52,821 nucleotides of DNA from the NCBI GenBank assembly GCA_964478775.1, contig CAYZJC010000008.1:1-52821 (forward strand). The letters run 5' to 3'. The DNA comes from PNMQ01 sp964478775. GTDB lineage: Bacteria; Pseudomonadota; Alphaproteobacteria; Paracaedibacterales; CAIOTO01. The notes below the pieces were generated by a model that was not told where the DNA came from, searched no databases, and worked only from the letters and a program-made list of their open reading frames with translations. The translations under genes were made by a program, and so were the position numbers. This document shows, piece after piece, positions 1 to 7,484 of this stretch (its first letter is position 1; each line of letters starts with the position of its first letter).

Positions 1-337
1 GATTAGACGAAAATTTTCTGACATCAGATTGGTTAAGTGGCTTTCCACGGGGTGACATATAGATAAAAGTTGGTGTTCCCGTTGCGCTGTCTGCTGCATA
101 TGTTAAAGCTTTATGCACAATTTCAGGCAACATCACAAGCCCCGTACCACCGCCATACGGTGTATCGTCAACCGACAGGTATTTATCACCTGCAAAATCA
201 CGAATGTTAGTGGCTTTAATATCCCATAATTTCTTATCACGTGCTTTAGCAGCAATGGCATGACTTAAGGTTCCAGGAAACATTTGCGGAAATAAGGTGA
301 GGACATGAATAGGCCACATGCGTGTGTCTTCTTTCAT
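1..337 (-). CDS. trmD: tRNA (guanine37-N1)-methyltransferase, N-terminal part
   Basis: TrmD uses S-adenosylmethionine to methylate G37 next to the anticodon, which keeps the reading frame during translation. The visible 112 codons run off the left edge, so only the N-terminal part is present. Family signatures are seen: WPIHVLTLFPQMF near the start, VDDTPYGGGTGLVM at about residues 56-69 and YMSPRGKPL at about 93-101, all part of the SPOUT knot and cofactor site. Two in-frame starts exist, ATG at 335-337 and ATG at 317-319. The second would begin MWPIHVLTLFP, closer to typical TrmD starts. Upstream lie about 50 bases and then an assembly gap, so the usual neighbours rpsP and rimM cannot be checked. 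Confidence 0.93.
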   Translation of the reverse strand, partial: MKEDTRMWPIHVLTLFPQMFPGTLSHAIAAKARDKKLWDIKATNIRDFAGDKYLSVDDTPYGGGTGLVMLPEIVHKALTYAADSATGTPTFIYMSPRGKPLNQSDVRKFSSN

Positions 338-390
338 TTTTAATTAAAGGTATTCACGAAAATAGCGAGTGCCCCTGCAGATGTCAATGG

Positions 391-453
391 NNNNNNNNNN
401 NNNNNNNNNNNNNNNNNNNNNNNNNNNNNNNNNNNNNNNNNNNNNNNNNNNNN
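391..453. other. assembly gap (63 N)
   Basis: Sixty-three N bases separate trmD from the tRNA gene. The 3' half of the tRNA acceptor stem and whatever precedes trmD (rimM would be usual) fall into it. The 50 visible bases between the gap and trmD are open in two minus frames, but these are too short to assign. Confidence 0.95.
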
Positions 454-517
454 CGGGATTCGAACCCGTGTCTACACCATGAGAGGGCGGTGTCCTAGGC
501 CTCTAGACGAAGGGGAC
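454..517 (-). tRNA. tRNA-Glu, anticodon CTC, 3' end lost in gap
   Basis: Read on the minus strand the gene starts GTCCCCTTCGTCTAGAGGCC, the classic 5' part of bacterial tRNA-Glu. A D-arm follows, then an anticodon loop CTCTCAT (anticodon CTC, reading GAG) and a T-arm with TTCGAAT. The acceptor 3' strand and discriminator base lie in the adjacent N run. The anticodon stem CCGCC/GGTGT has one C-T mismatch at its outer pair and one G-T pair, which is unusual for tRNA-Glu. The gene could be slightly degenerate or could hold an assembly error. Confidence 0.88.
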
Positions 518-600
518 ACATGTGCCAAATTAATCTTACATTACAGCTATGCCAGGTGATATTCAAGAACTATTTTAAGATTGTAAGCGCAATTTGATAA

Positions 601-629
601 TGTCAGCTTTGTGCAAATTAGAAATGTCC
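601..629 (+). repeat. left terminal inverted repeat of the IS remnant
   Basis: Begins TGTCA and contains GCAAATTAGAAATGTCCTC (613-631), which is found again exactly at 48010-48028. Compared with the right end and the solo copy it carries a few extra bases between TGTCA and AAATTAG. Confidence 0.7.
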
Positions 630-742
630 TCAAATTGCTTCAAAGCTGCAATTTTGTAAGTTGAAAAACAAACAAAAAGATGAGCTTGTTTCAATGAAAT
701 GAAACGAAAGAATAAATGAGGAAATCATGGATAGAATAATGA

Positions 743-1085
743 ATTTTCAAATCAGCGGTTGTCATCTGCGTCGCTTAGTAAAAGCTTTATGAACAAGAAG
801 GAATGGAGGGGTTGGTAAGAAAACCATCAGGAGGCAATAGGGGCCTTCCTCAAGCTATGAAAGAGACTTTGGACCGACACTTGCAGCAGAAAAGCTTTAT
901 GAGAATCACGCTATTAAAATGAACGGTGAAACGCTACGTCAATGGGCGATGATAAAAGCAGGGCTATAGAAAGGGAAATCACGTCTAACATCTCGCATTC
1001 ATCAACATCGAGAGCGTCGCCCCAGATTGGGAGAGCTGATACAAATGATGGTTCCCACCATGATTGGCAAGCCCCCTGGCCGTAT
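743..1085 (+). pseudogene. ISNCY-type transposase fragment, frameshifted
   Basis: Joining three plus-strand frames recovers consecutive transposase pieces: an N-terminal helix-turn-helix part ending LRRLVKA, then EQEGMEGLVRKPSGGNRGLP, then GPTLAAEKLYENHAIKMNGE and ETLRQWAMIKAGL, then HQHRERRPRLGELIQM and finally DGSHHDWQAPWPYA. The last pieces match the region leading into the first catalytic aspartate of the DDE domain (family pattern RRPxxGELxQxDGSxHDW). An in-frame TAG, at least three frame changes and the loss of everything after this point make it non-functional. Confidence 0.78.
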
Positions 1086-1140
1086 GCGCTATGGGCGCAC
1101 ACCCGCGAAGGGCTGCGGGTGTGTGGATAGCTCCCAAACC

Positions 1141-1163
1141 GGACATTTTTAATTTGGTTGACA
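1141..1163 (+). repeat. right terminal inverted repeat of the IS remnant
   Basis: On the plus strand it reads GGACATTTTTAATTTG followed by GTTGACA. Its reverse complement, TGTCAAC then CAAATTAAAAATGTCC, matches the left end and the solo end at 48003 with few differences. Confidence 0.68.
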
Positions 1164-1510
1164 GCAAAAAATTGATGGCTTATGCCATTAAACATAAATT
1201 ATGTGTTTTTTGATTATTAAGCTATGTATTTATGTTCTTATTAACTATTTATTAATAATTAAGTGAGAATATAAAATAAAAGATCGATCAATATTATTTA
1301 TTTTGAACTGAGCTCAGCGTTTTCAGAACGCTTAGGGGTTGGCTTGGGCGTGGTGGACCAGGCTTTGGGGGGAAATTTCTTCCCCCCACCCATCTGAAAG
1401 AGGGTGGAGCATGAAGGGCGGGGGGAGGCAAAAAACAAAATAAATTTAATAAAAATTTGATCAAATGCACAGATCTTGAAATCTGTATCTCCATTTAAAA
1501 CACAACTTCC
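1164..1510. other. gene-free stretch with a hairpin-rich G+C block
   Basis: The first 130 bases are AT-rich with no gene. From about 1316 to 1430 the composition shifts sharply to G+C. The block holds several hairpins: AGCGTT/AACGCT (1316-1332), GGGGGGAA/TTCCCCCC (1367-1387) and CCACCC/GGGTGG (1386-1407, which shares bases with the second). A 66-codon minus-strand reading frame through it is Pro/Arg-rich and not recognised. The block could be a repeat element, a small RNA or a read-through barrier behind the phoH operon. No convincing gene is seen. Confidence 0.45.
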
Positions 1511-2419
1511 TTATGCACCCATACTAGCTGTACTTTGACGCACAGCTTTAATGGGAATGTTGCGTATACACAAACGCTTTACACACCTTGGGTCTGCATC
1601 CAAAATTTCAAATTCCATTTGATTAGGGTGATGAATAATTTCACCACGCACAGGCACACGCCCTGCCAAATAGACAACTAAGCCATTTAAGGTTTCAATA
1701 TCAGCATCTTCATCAATCAACGCTAATTGCCCCCCCACTAATTCATCAAGCTCTTCTAGCGTTGACCTACCATCTGCTAGAACGGCGCCATCTGATCTCC
1801 AATTGAGTTGGGGGGTATGCACCACCACGTCAGAATCTTCAATATCCCCAATAATTTCTTCAATCATGGTGTGAAAAGTCACAATTCCATCTACCCCACC
1901 AAATTCATCAACAACAATCGCAAGCTTAATACCGCTTTTACGCATCATCAACAATAAATCAAGAGTGCGCATTGCAGGGGAAATAAACATCACATCACGC
2001 AGTATTTTTTTTAAGTCAAATGGCGTTTTGCTATGAATCCAGGCCAACATATCCTTGGCATGAATTAACCCTATCACATTATCAAGTGTGCCGCTGTACA
2101 CAACAAGCCATGAAATTCCAGTTCTAACAAACTCTGCCATAATTTCATCTTCACTCAAGGTGTCTGAAACGGCAATAAAATCAGCACGCGGGGTCATAAT
2201 ATCATGGGCAGTTAAGTCGCGCAGGCTTAACACATTTCCCAATAACTGACGCTCATCAGACTCTATCGAGGGAATGTCTTCATTACTTTCCTCAATCAGC
2301 TCTTCAATTGTTTCACGAAGGCTTGCATCAGTGTCAGACCTTTTTAAAAATTTCAATACACGTTTAAGTTGGTCGAGCAAAGAAGATTTCTTAGTTGCTT
2401 TTTCAAGAAGAGATTTCAT
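1511..2419 (-). CDS. corC: CBS-pair CorC/HlyC family protein
   Basis: This 302-residue cytoplasmic protein has the CorC/TlyC layout. An N-terminal lead-in precedes two CBS motifs (about residues 70-200, starting at HDIMTPRADFIAVSD and including VVDEFGGVDGIVTFHTMIEE). A C-terminal transporter-associated domain (about 215-290) contains LADGRSTLEELDEL and LNGLVVYLAGRVP. The family is linked to Mg/Co efflux and membrane homeostasis. The old name haemolysin C does not imply toxin activity. It is the last gene of phoH-ybeY-corC, and its ATG lies 3 nt behind the ybeY stop, implying translational coupling. In many alphaproteobacteria lnt follows; here lnt lies elsewhere (7485-9017). Confidence 0.93.
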   Translation of the reverse strand: MKSLLEKATKKSSLLDQLKRVLKFLKRSDTDASLRETIEELIEESNEDIPSIESDERQLLGNVLSLRDLTAHDIMTPRADFIAVSDTLSEDEIMAEFVRTGISWLVVYSGTLDNVIGLIHAKDMLAWIHSKTPFDLKKILRDVMFISPAMRTLDLLLMMRKSGIKLAIVVDEFGGVDGIVTFHTMIEEIIGDIEDSDVVVHTPQLNWRSDGAVLADGRSTLEELDELVGGQLALIDEDADIETLNGLVVYLAGRVPVRGEIIHHPNQMEFEILDADPRCVKRLCIRNIPIKAVRQSTASMGA

Positions 2420-2422
2420 TTC

Positions 2423-2935
2423 TTATTTACCTTCGTAGGGATTAGGGATAGAAAAATAGGTTAATATCGAAACTTCCAGCGCTTCCATTTCAAGGGCTTC
2501 TTCATCTGTCAGGTGGTCATAGCCTAACAAGTGCAATGTACCATGCACAATGAGGTGACTTAAATGTTCATGAAAGGTTTTATGCTGTAAGGCAGCTTCA
2601 AGTTCTATGGTTTCATAGGCTAGAAAAATATCACCAAGGGGAATTATGCAATCTCTTGGCAATAAAGCAAGACCCTCTTCATCCCACGCAGGGAATGAAA
2701 GCACATTAGTCGGCTTGTCTTGTTGTCTGTAAGTCTTATTAAGGGCCTGAATTTGTGCATCATTTGAAAAGGTTAAAGAAACTAAAACCTTATGGGGCCA
2801 GTCTGCAACTTTTAGGGCATGGACAATTAAGTGATCAACAAAAGAAAGGTCTAGGGAACACCATCGATCCTCATCAATAAGATGATTCGTTTCAACGCTT
2901 GATGTGATGACTTCTACAGAACCAGATAAACTCAT
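2423..2935 (-). CDS. ybeY: endoribonuclease YbeY
   Basis: YbeY is a metal-dependent RNase needed for 16S rRNA 3'-end maturation and ribosome quality control. The 170-residue length is usual. The zinc-binding signature HGTLHLLGYDH lies near residues 130-140 (H-x3-H-x5-H). NKTYRQQDKPTNVLSFPAWD is the conserved segment before it. The gene sits between phoH (12 nt upstream) and corC (3 nt downstream) on the minus strand, the order common to many proteobacteria, so all three are probably made from one transcript. Confidence 0.96.
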   Translation of the reverse strand: MSLSGSVEVITSSVETNHLIDEDRWCSLDLSFVDHLIVHALKVADWPHKVLVSLTFSNDAQIQALNKTYRQQDKPTNVLSFPAWDEEGLALLPRDCIIPLGDIFLAYETIELEAALQHKTFHEHLSHLIVHGTLHLLGYDHLTDEEALEMEALEVSILTYFSIPNPYEGK

Positions 2936-2947
2936 ATAACCTTTATA

Positions 2948-3979
2948 TTAAGAGGACGCATGCTGCTGAGATCGATCATACGCCTTTACGATGCGAGATA
3001 CAAGAGGATGTCGCACAACATCATCTTCATTAAAGCGAATAAATGACAACCCTTCAACATTTTTCAACACTACAGATGCCTCTTTTAAACCAGAAATGAC
3101 ACCATGTGGCAAATCAATCTGGGTTAGGTCACCATTAATGACCATACGCGCATTGGTACCAAGACGTGTTAAAAACATTTTCATTTGCATAGCGGTTGTA
3201 TTTTGTGCTTCATCTAAAATAACAAAAGCATTGGTAAGCGTTCGACCACGCATAAATGCTAAAGGCGCTATTTCTATCTCGCCGCTAGCCATACGCTTTA
3301 CGACTTGGTCGGCTGGCAACATATCATTTAGCGCATCATATAAAGGCCTTAAGTAAGGGTCAACTTTTTCACGCATATCACCTGGTAAAAACCCAAGGCG
3401 TTCACCTGCTTCAACTGCTGGGCGCGATAAAATAATTTTATCAATCTTTCCACTTAACAACATTGAAACACCTGCTGCCACGGCAAGGTAAGTTTTACCC
3501 GTTCCAGCAGGCCCAATGCCAAACACTAAGTCTTGGTGCAAAATGGCTTCCATATAGTCACCTTGCGTCTTTGTTCTTGGGAAAATAATTCTGCGTTTGG
3601 TCTGAATGGAAACACCATTTCTAAGTTCAGCAGGTTCGCCCCCACTGTTCATATCACCAGCTTTGTGCTTTGCATTAAGGCCAGCTTTTAACCATAATTC
3701 ATTGGCGATATGCAGAGCAGACTGTACGGCCTGTGCATCAATTTCATGCCCCGTTCTTAACGCGTCGTATAAGTGCTGCAATGCATGCGTTGCAATGGCC
3801 ACCTCAGCGTCTTTACCGCGTAGCATCACTAAGTTACCACGGGCAGCAATGTCTATATTAAGTTTGTGTTCTATCAGCCTGATGAATGCATCTTGCGGGC
3901 CTAACAGCTCTGCTAATAAATGATTATCTAAAAATTCAATTTGTTTGGTTGTAAACGTATCATTTGGCAAATCAAGCAT
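2948..3979 (-). CDS. phoH: PhoH-like ATPase
   Basis: A cytoplasmic P-loop ATPase of 343 residues, the YbeZ type encoded with YbeY. The Walker A motif GPAGTGKTYLAVAAG lies in the middle and the Walker B-like FVILDEAQNTT about 100 residues later, followed by MVINGDLTQIDLP typical of PhoH. The N-terminal third matches the RNA-binding lead domain of the longer PhoH form. The family acts with YbeY in RNA and ribosome maturation, although its precise reaction is still unclear. It is the first gene of the minus-strand operon. No miaB is seen upstream, where it is common in other alphaproteobacteria. Confidence 0.95.
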   Translation of the reverse strand: MLDLPNDTFTTKQIEFLDNHLLAELLGPQDAFIRLIEHKLNIDIAARGNLVMLRGKDAEVAIATHALQHLYDALRTGHEIDAQAVQSALHIANELWLKAGLNAKHKAGDMNSGGEPAELRNGVSIQTKRRIIFPRTKTQGDYMEAILHQDLVFGIGPAGTGKTYLAVAAGVSMLLSGKIDKIILSRPAVEAGERLGFLPGDMREKVDPYLRPLYDALNDMLPADQVVKRMASGEIEIAPLAFMRGRTLTNAFVILDEAQNTTAMQMKMFLTRLGTNARMVINGDLTQIDLPHGVISGLKEASVVLKNVEGLSFIRFNEDDVVRHPLVSRIVKAYDRSQQHASS

Positions 3980-4191
3980 CCTTATCTTCAGCAGATTTTA
4001 TTAAAATCTTTCCCCCTGCATTATGTTAGCATGACAGACATTAATAAAGATTTAAAGATCCAAAAAAGAAAATTTCCTATCACCGAAACTTTCTCTTTAC
4101 ATCACCAATTCAAATACGTTGACCGCATTCCTTTTTAAAAAGTGAGGGGCAGCGCCAACGCAATTGTATAACGGCAATTAAAATAACTAGC

Positions 4192-5589
4192 CTATAAAGT
4201 AACTATTATATCTTTCTTACCCAAAGACACATATTGAAAGCCAACCACGTCATTGGCTTTATATATATTTCTATAGTCGATGAGCAGCGGTAGATGACCT
4301 TCACAAGGCCGTAGCATGTCTTTCATGGCGACAAGGTCAATACCGCGAAATTCATTCCATTCTGTCAATATAATAACTGCATCAACCCCTGAAACAGCTT
4401 CCTTAACATTCTTTGCAAAGGTGACATCATTTCCCCAGGCTGCCCCAAAAGCTTCTAGGTGTGAAAAGCGATTGCTGCCACTGCAATATAACGGATCATA
4501 CACGACAACATCAAGGCCCGCTTGCAGTAATTGCGGTACAATAATTAAGCTTGGGGCGTCACGTAAATCATCTGTGTTGGGTTTAAACGTAATGCCTAAC
4601 ACGGCAACTTTTGCATTCATCTTATTTTGACTGTCAAAGATAAAGCCGCGCTCAGCAAGTTTATGTAAAATACGTTCGCTCATTTTATATTTACGTTGGT
4701 CATTAGATGCGATTACAGCGTCAATAAGGGTACAAGGCACGTCTAATTCTTTTGCAGTTCTTGCTAAAGCTAAAGTGTCTTTTGGAAAGCATGACCCACC
4801 GTAGCCAGGGCCTACGTTTAAAAATTTCTTACCAATCCTGTTATCAAGCCCTATACCTTTGGCAAGCTCTTGCACATCTGCGCCCGTCTTTTCACAGATA
4901 TCAGCCATTTGGTTAATGAATGCAATCTTCATGGCTAAGAACCCATTAGCCGCATACTTTATCATTTCTGCAGTCTGACGATTAGTAAATATCAAAGGGG
5001 TTTCAATCAGGGATAGAGGACGATACAAACGTTTTAACAGTTCCCGTGCCATCGGGCTGTCTGTTCCCATCACAACGCGATCTGGGCGCATGAAGTCACG
5101 TATTGCAGAACCTTCACGTAAAAATTCTGGGTTTGAGGCGACGTCAAAATCACGCCCTTCTTCAAATTCAGGCCTGATGTCTTTAATGAGTGCTGCAACT
5201 TGATCGCCCGTTCCAACGGGAACAGTTGATTTGGTAATAATAACTGTGTAGGGCGATAGCATGGGTGCTAATTCTTTAATGGCATCAAACACATAACGCA
5301 AATCAGCATGACCGTCACTTTCTCGCGCAGGGGTTCCAACTGCAATCATGATGATATCAGCGTCTTTTACAACAGTTGAAATGTTGGTCGTGAAAGAAAG
5401 CCTATCGGCTTGAACACATTGTTGCACTAATGATTCTAAGCCTGGTTCATAAATAGGAATTTCACCTTTGTTTAAAGCATTGATTTTTTGTTGGTCTTTA
5501 TCAACGCAAACAACCTCAAAACCAAACTCAGCAAAGCATGCCCCTGTTACTAAACCTACGTAACCTGCACCAATCATGACTATTTTCAT
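4192..5589 (-). CDS. UDP-glucose 6-dehydrogenase
   Basis: Oxidises UDP-glucose to UDP-glucuronate with two NAD+, feeding capsule, LPS or exopolysaccharide sugars. The protein starts directly with the Rossmann motif MIGAGYVGLVTGACFAEFG. Catalytic features are present: VGTPARESDGHADL, the helix TAEMIKYAANGFLAMKIAFI, and the active-site cysteine in GPGYGGSCFPKDTLAL. The C-terminal UDP-binding domain contains VLGITFKPNTDDLRDAPS. At 465 residues it is slightly longer than the usual 430-440. It is transcribed alone on the minus strand, with no sugar-transfer genes alongside. Confidence 0.96.
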   Translation of the reverse strand: MKIVMIGAGYVGLVTGACFAEFGFEVVCVDKDQQKINALNKGEIPIYEPGLESLVQQCVQADRLSFTTNISTVVKDADIIMIAVGTPARESDGHADLRYVFDAIKELAPMLSPYTVIITKSTVPVGTGDQVAALIKDIRPEFEEGRDFDVASNPEFLREGSAIRDFMRPDRVVMGTDSPMARELLKRLYRPLSLIETPLIFTNRQTAEMIKYAANGFLAMKIAFINQMADICEKTGADVQELAKGIGLDNRIGKKFLNVGPGYGGSCFPKDTLALARTAKELDVPCTLIDAVIASNDQRKYKMSERILHKLAERGFIFDSQNKMNAKVAVLGITFKPNTDDLRDAPSLIIVPQLLQAGLDVVVYDPLYCSGSNRFSHLEAFGAAWGNDVTFAKNVKEAVSGVDAVIILTEWNEFRGIDLVAMKDMLRPCEGHLPLLIDYRNIYKANDVVGFQYVSLGKKDIIVTL

Positions 5590-5712
5590 AACGTTTTCAC
5601 CTGTTTATTATTATTTTTTCTAACGCTTTTCAAAGGGATTCTTAAGCGATTGAGACCGCTTAAGAATACTAAGAATAGATCTAAATCACAATCACTTTTT
5701 ACCCTGATAGAA

Positions 5713-5755
5713 CTAATTTAGCAGCTCCCGCTGAAGCATAAAGCTAATTTAGCAG
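5713..5755. repeat. dispersed repeat fragment with two CTAATTTAGCAG units
   Basis: The 12-mer CTAATTTAGCAG occurs at 5713-5724 and 5744-5755. Between them lies AGCTCCCGCTGAAGCATAAA (5723-5742), which is nearly the same as CAGCTCCCGCTGAACATAAA at 19871-19890. It therefore belongs to the dispersed repeat family also seen at 18377 and 19815. It sits in the 247-base gap between divergent UDP-glucose dehydrogenase and enolase genes. No clear promoter could be pinned down there. Confidence 0.5.
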
Positions 5756-5836
5756 GAAAGCAGCATTGTGTCTTTTCATCACTTCTATATTCTGGCATGA
5801 TAAATATATTCAAACACAAACTTTTAAAGGCCCTTT

Positions 5837-7099
5837 ATGACAGCAATTTCTCATATGCATGCGCGTGAAATTTTAGACTCACGCGGCAATCCGACCATTG
5901 AAGTCGACGTGTTTTTAGAAAATGGCATCATGGGCCGTGCCGCTGTTCCATCTGGTGCCTCAACAGGCAGCTTTGAAGCGGTTGAAAAAAGGGATGGAGA
6001 TAAAGCTAGATATCTTGGTAAGGGTGTGAAAGCTGCGTGCGCTGCTGTCACAGACGTTATACAGCCTCACCTTAAAGGAATGGACATAGAGCTGCAAACA
6101 GAGATTGATCAACGCATGCTTACCCTTGACGGGTCAGACAACAAAGCAACTTTAGGGGCCAATGCCTTGCTAGCCGTTAGCCTTGCTTGTGCGAAAGCTG
6201 CAGCGGCAGACAAAAACATGCCTTTATTTGCCTACTTAAGTCACAATCAAGCCGTTATGCTACCAAGACCAATGATGAACATTATTAATGGGGGTGCACA
6301 TGCAGATAATTCCATTGATATTCAAGAATTTATGATTATGCCAATGAGTGGCTCATCTTTTGCGGAAAATCTTCGCATGGGTGTTGAAGTGTTCCATGCC
6401 TTAAAGTCTCTTTTAAAGAAAAAAGGGCTTAATACCAACGTTGGTGACGAAGGTGGCTTTGCGCCAAACTTACAATCTGCAACGCAAGCCTTAGACTGTT
6501 TGTGTGAAGCAACCCTTCATGCAGGCTTTAAACTAAAAGAGGATATTGCCTTTGCACTTGATGCTGCTGCAAACGAATTCTATAGTGTAGAAAAAGGTGT
6601 ATATCTCTTTGAAAACACGACCAAAACAGCTGATGAAATGATTACCTACTACGCAGACCTTGTACAACAATACCCCATTTTATCATTAGAGGACGCTCTT
6701 GCTGAAGACGACTTTGAGGCCTGGTCAAGGCTCACGCAAAGAATTGGGCATATCCAACTGGTGGGTGATGATATCTTTGTCACCAACCTTAAGCGTCTAC
6801 AACGTGGTATTGATATGAAAGCTGCAAATGCGATTTTGATTAAGCCAAACCAAATTGGCACTTTAACTGAAACACTTCAAACCATTGAAATGGCAAAAGC
6901 AGCAGGTTTTAAAACTATTATCTCACACCGCTCTGGTGAAACAGAAGACACAACCATTGCAGACCTTGCTGTTGCAACACATGCAGGTCAAATCAAGACG
7001 GGTTCTTTAAGCAGAACAGACCGTGTCTGTAAATACAACCAACTCCTTCGTATTGAAGAAGCATTAGCAAGCCGTTCTATTCTCTATTCACCTCACTAA
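5837..7099 (+). CDS. eno: enolase
   Basis: Converts 2-phosphoglycerate to phosphoenolpyruvate in glycolysis and gluconeogenesis. The 420 residues match the family length. The N-terminal HAREILDSRGNPTIEVDV and the substrate-loop PSGASTGSFEA are present. The Mg-binding residues are the aspartate of FALDAAANEFY, the glutamate of ILSLEDALAEDD and the aspartate of LVGDDIFVTN. The catalytic lysine is in AILIKPNQIGT. The signature IISHRSGETEDTTIADLAV completes the site. ftsB follows 33 nt downstream on the same strand, an alphaproteobacterial arrangement. Confidence 0.98.
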   Translation: MTAISHMHAREILDSRGNPTIEVDVFLENGIMGRAAVPSGASTGSFEAVEKRDGDKARYLGKGVKAACAAVTDVIQPHLKGMDIELQTEIDQRMLTLDGSDNKATLGANALLAVSLACAKAAAADKNMPLFAYLSHNQAVMLPRPMMNIINGGAHADNSIDIQEFMIMPMSGSSFAENLRMGVEVFHALKSLLKKKGLNTNVGDEGGFAPNLQSATQALDCLCEATLHAGFKLKEDIAFALDAAANEFYSVEKGVYLFENTTKTADEMITYYADLVQQYPILSLEDALAEDDFEAWSRLTQRIGHIQLVGDDIFVTNLKRLQRGIDMKAANAILIKPNQIGTLTETLQTIEMAKAAGFKTIISHRSGETEDTTIADLAVATHAGQIKTGSLSRTDRVCKYNQLLRIEEALASRSILYSPH

Positions 7100-7132
7100 A
7101 CAAAAACACCGAAAGCATAAAAGAATAAGAAT

Positions 7133-7456
7133 ATGTTTAAATCTTACACTTGGTCCCAATGGCTAACGTCATTTGGGACAATTATCATCCTTCTCTACTT
7201 TACCTACCATATCTTTCAAGGCAATTATGGTGTCATCGCCCTTATGCATATGGAAGAAAAGGTCAGTAAGTTGGAAAATGAATTAGAGGGGCTACAAAAG
7301 GAAAAGTCACAACTTGAAAGAAATGTAAAGCTATTGCGCCCAGATAGTTTAGACACAGACCTGCTAGAGGAGCGTGCACGACATGTGCTACATTTTGCAT
7401 ATGGCAATGAGGTTGTGATTAAAACAGATAATATTGGAAGGCAACAACGCAATTAA
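7133..7456 (+). CDS. ftsB: septum formation initiator FtsB/DivIC family
   Basis: A bitopic inner-membrane division protein of 107 residues. A short cytoplasmic tail precedes one membrane segment (about residues 14-30, FGTIIILLYFTYHIF). A periplasmic coiled coil follows (about 38-68, MEEKVSKLENELEGLQKEK). The C-terminal RPDSLDTDLLEERARHVLHF is the typical end of the family in alphaproteobacteria, where the gene often follows eno. In other bacteria FtsB joins FtsL and FtsQ at the septum. The pyruvate dehydrogenase genes that often come next are absent; a convergent lnt follows instead. Confidence 0.9.
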   Translation: MFKSYTWSQWLTSFGTIIILLYFTYHIFQGNYGVIALMHMEEKVSKLENELEGLQKEKSQLERNVKLLRPDSLDTDLLEERARHVLHFAYGNEVVIKTDNIGRQQRN

Positions 7457-7484
7457 GGTGCAGATCTGAAATGTGTGGTGGTAT

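Larger units (their letters stand above)
601..1163 (+). mobile_element. internally deleted ISNCY-type insertion sequence remnant
   Basis: The segment is flanked by imperfect terminal inverted repeats. The left end (601-629) starts TGTCA and ends AAATTAGAAATGTCC. The right end (1141-1163) starts GGACATTTTTAATTTG and ends TTGACA. Between them lie broken pieces of a transposase that resembles ISNCY (IS1202-like) enzymes. The span is only about 560 bp, much shorter than an intact element of about 1.5 kb, so most of the catalytic region is missing. A further copy of the left end lies at 48003-48026. Confidence 0.72.

Noticed and set aside
914..1195. Reading frames on the opposite strand across the IS remnant
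   Set aside because: They are shadows of the broken transposase, which is clearly recognisable on the plus strand.
1294..1494. Pro/Arg-rich 66-codon minus-strand frame
   Set aside because: It is a by-product of the G+C-rich hairpin block; no family match and no start signal.
3941..4138. Short plus-strand reading frame between phoH and UDP-glucose dehydrogenase
   Set aside because: It begins inside phoH, is only 65 codons, and resembles nothing known. The last 35 codons alone are too little to support a gene.
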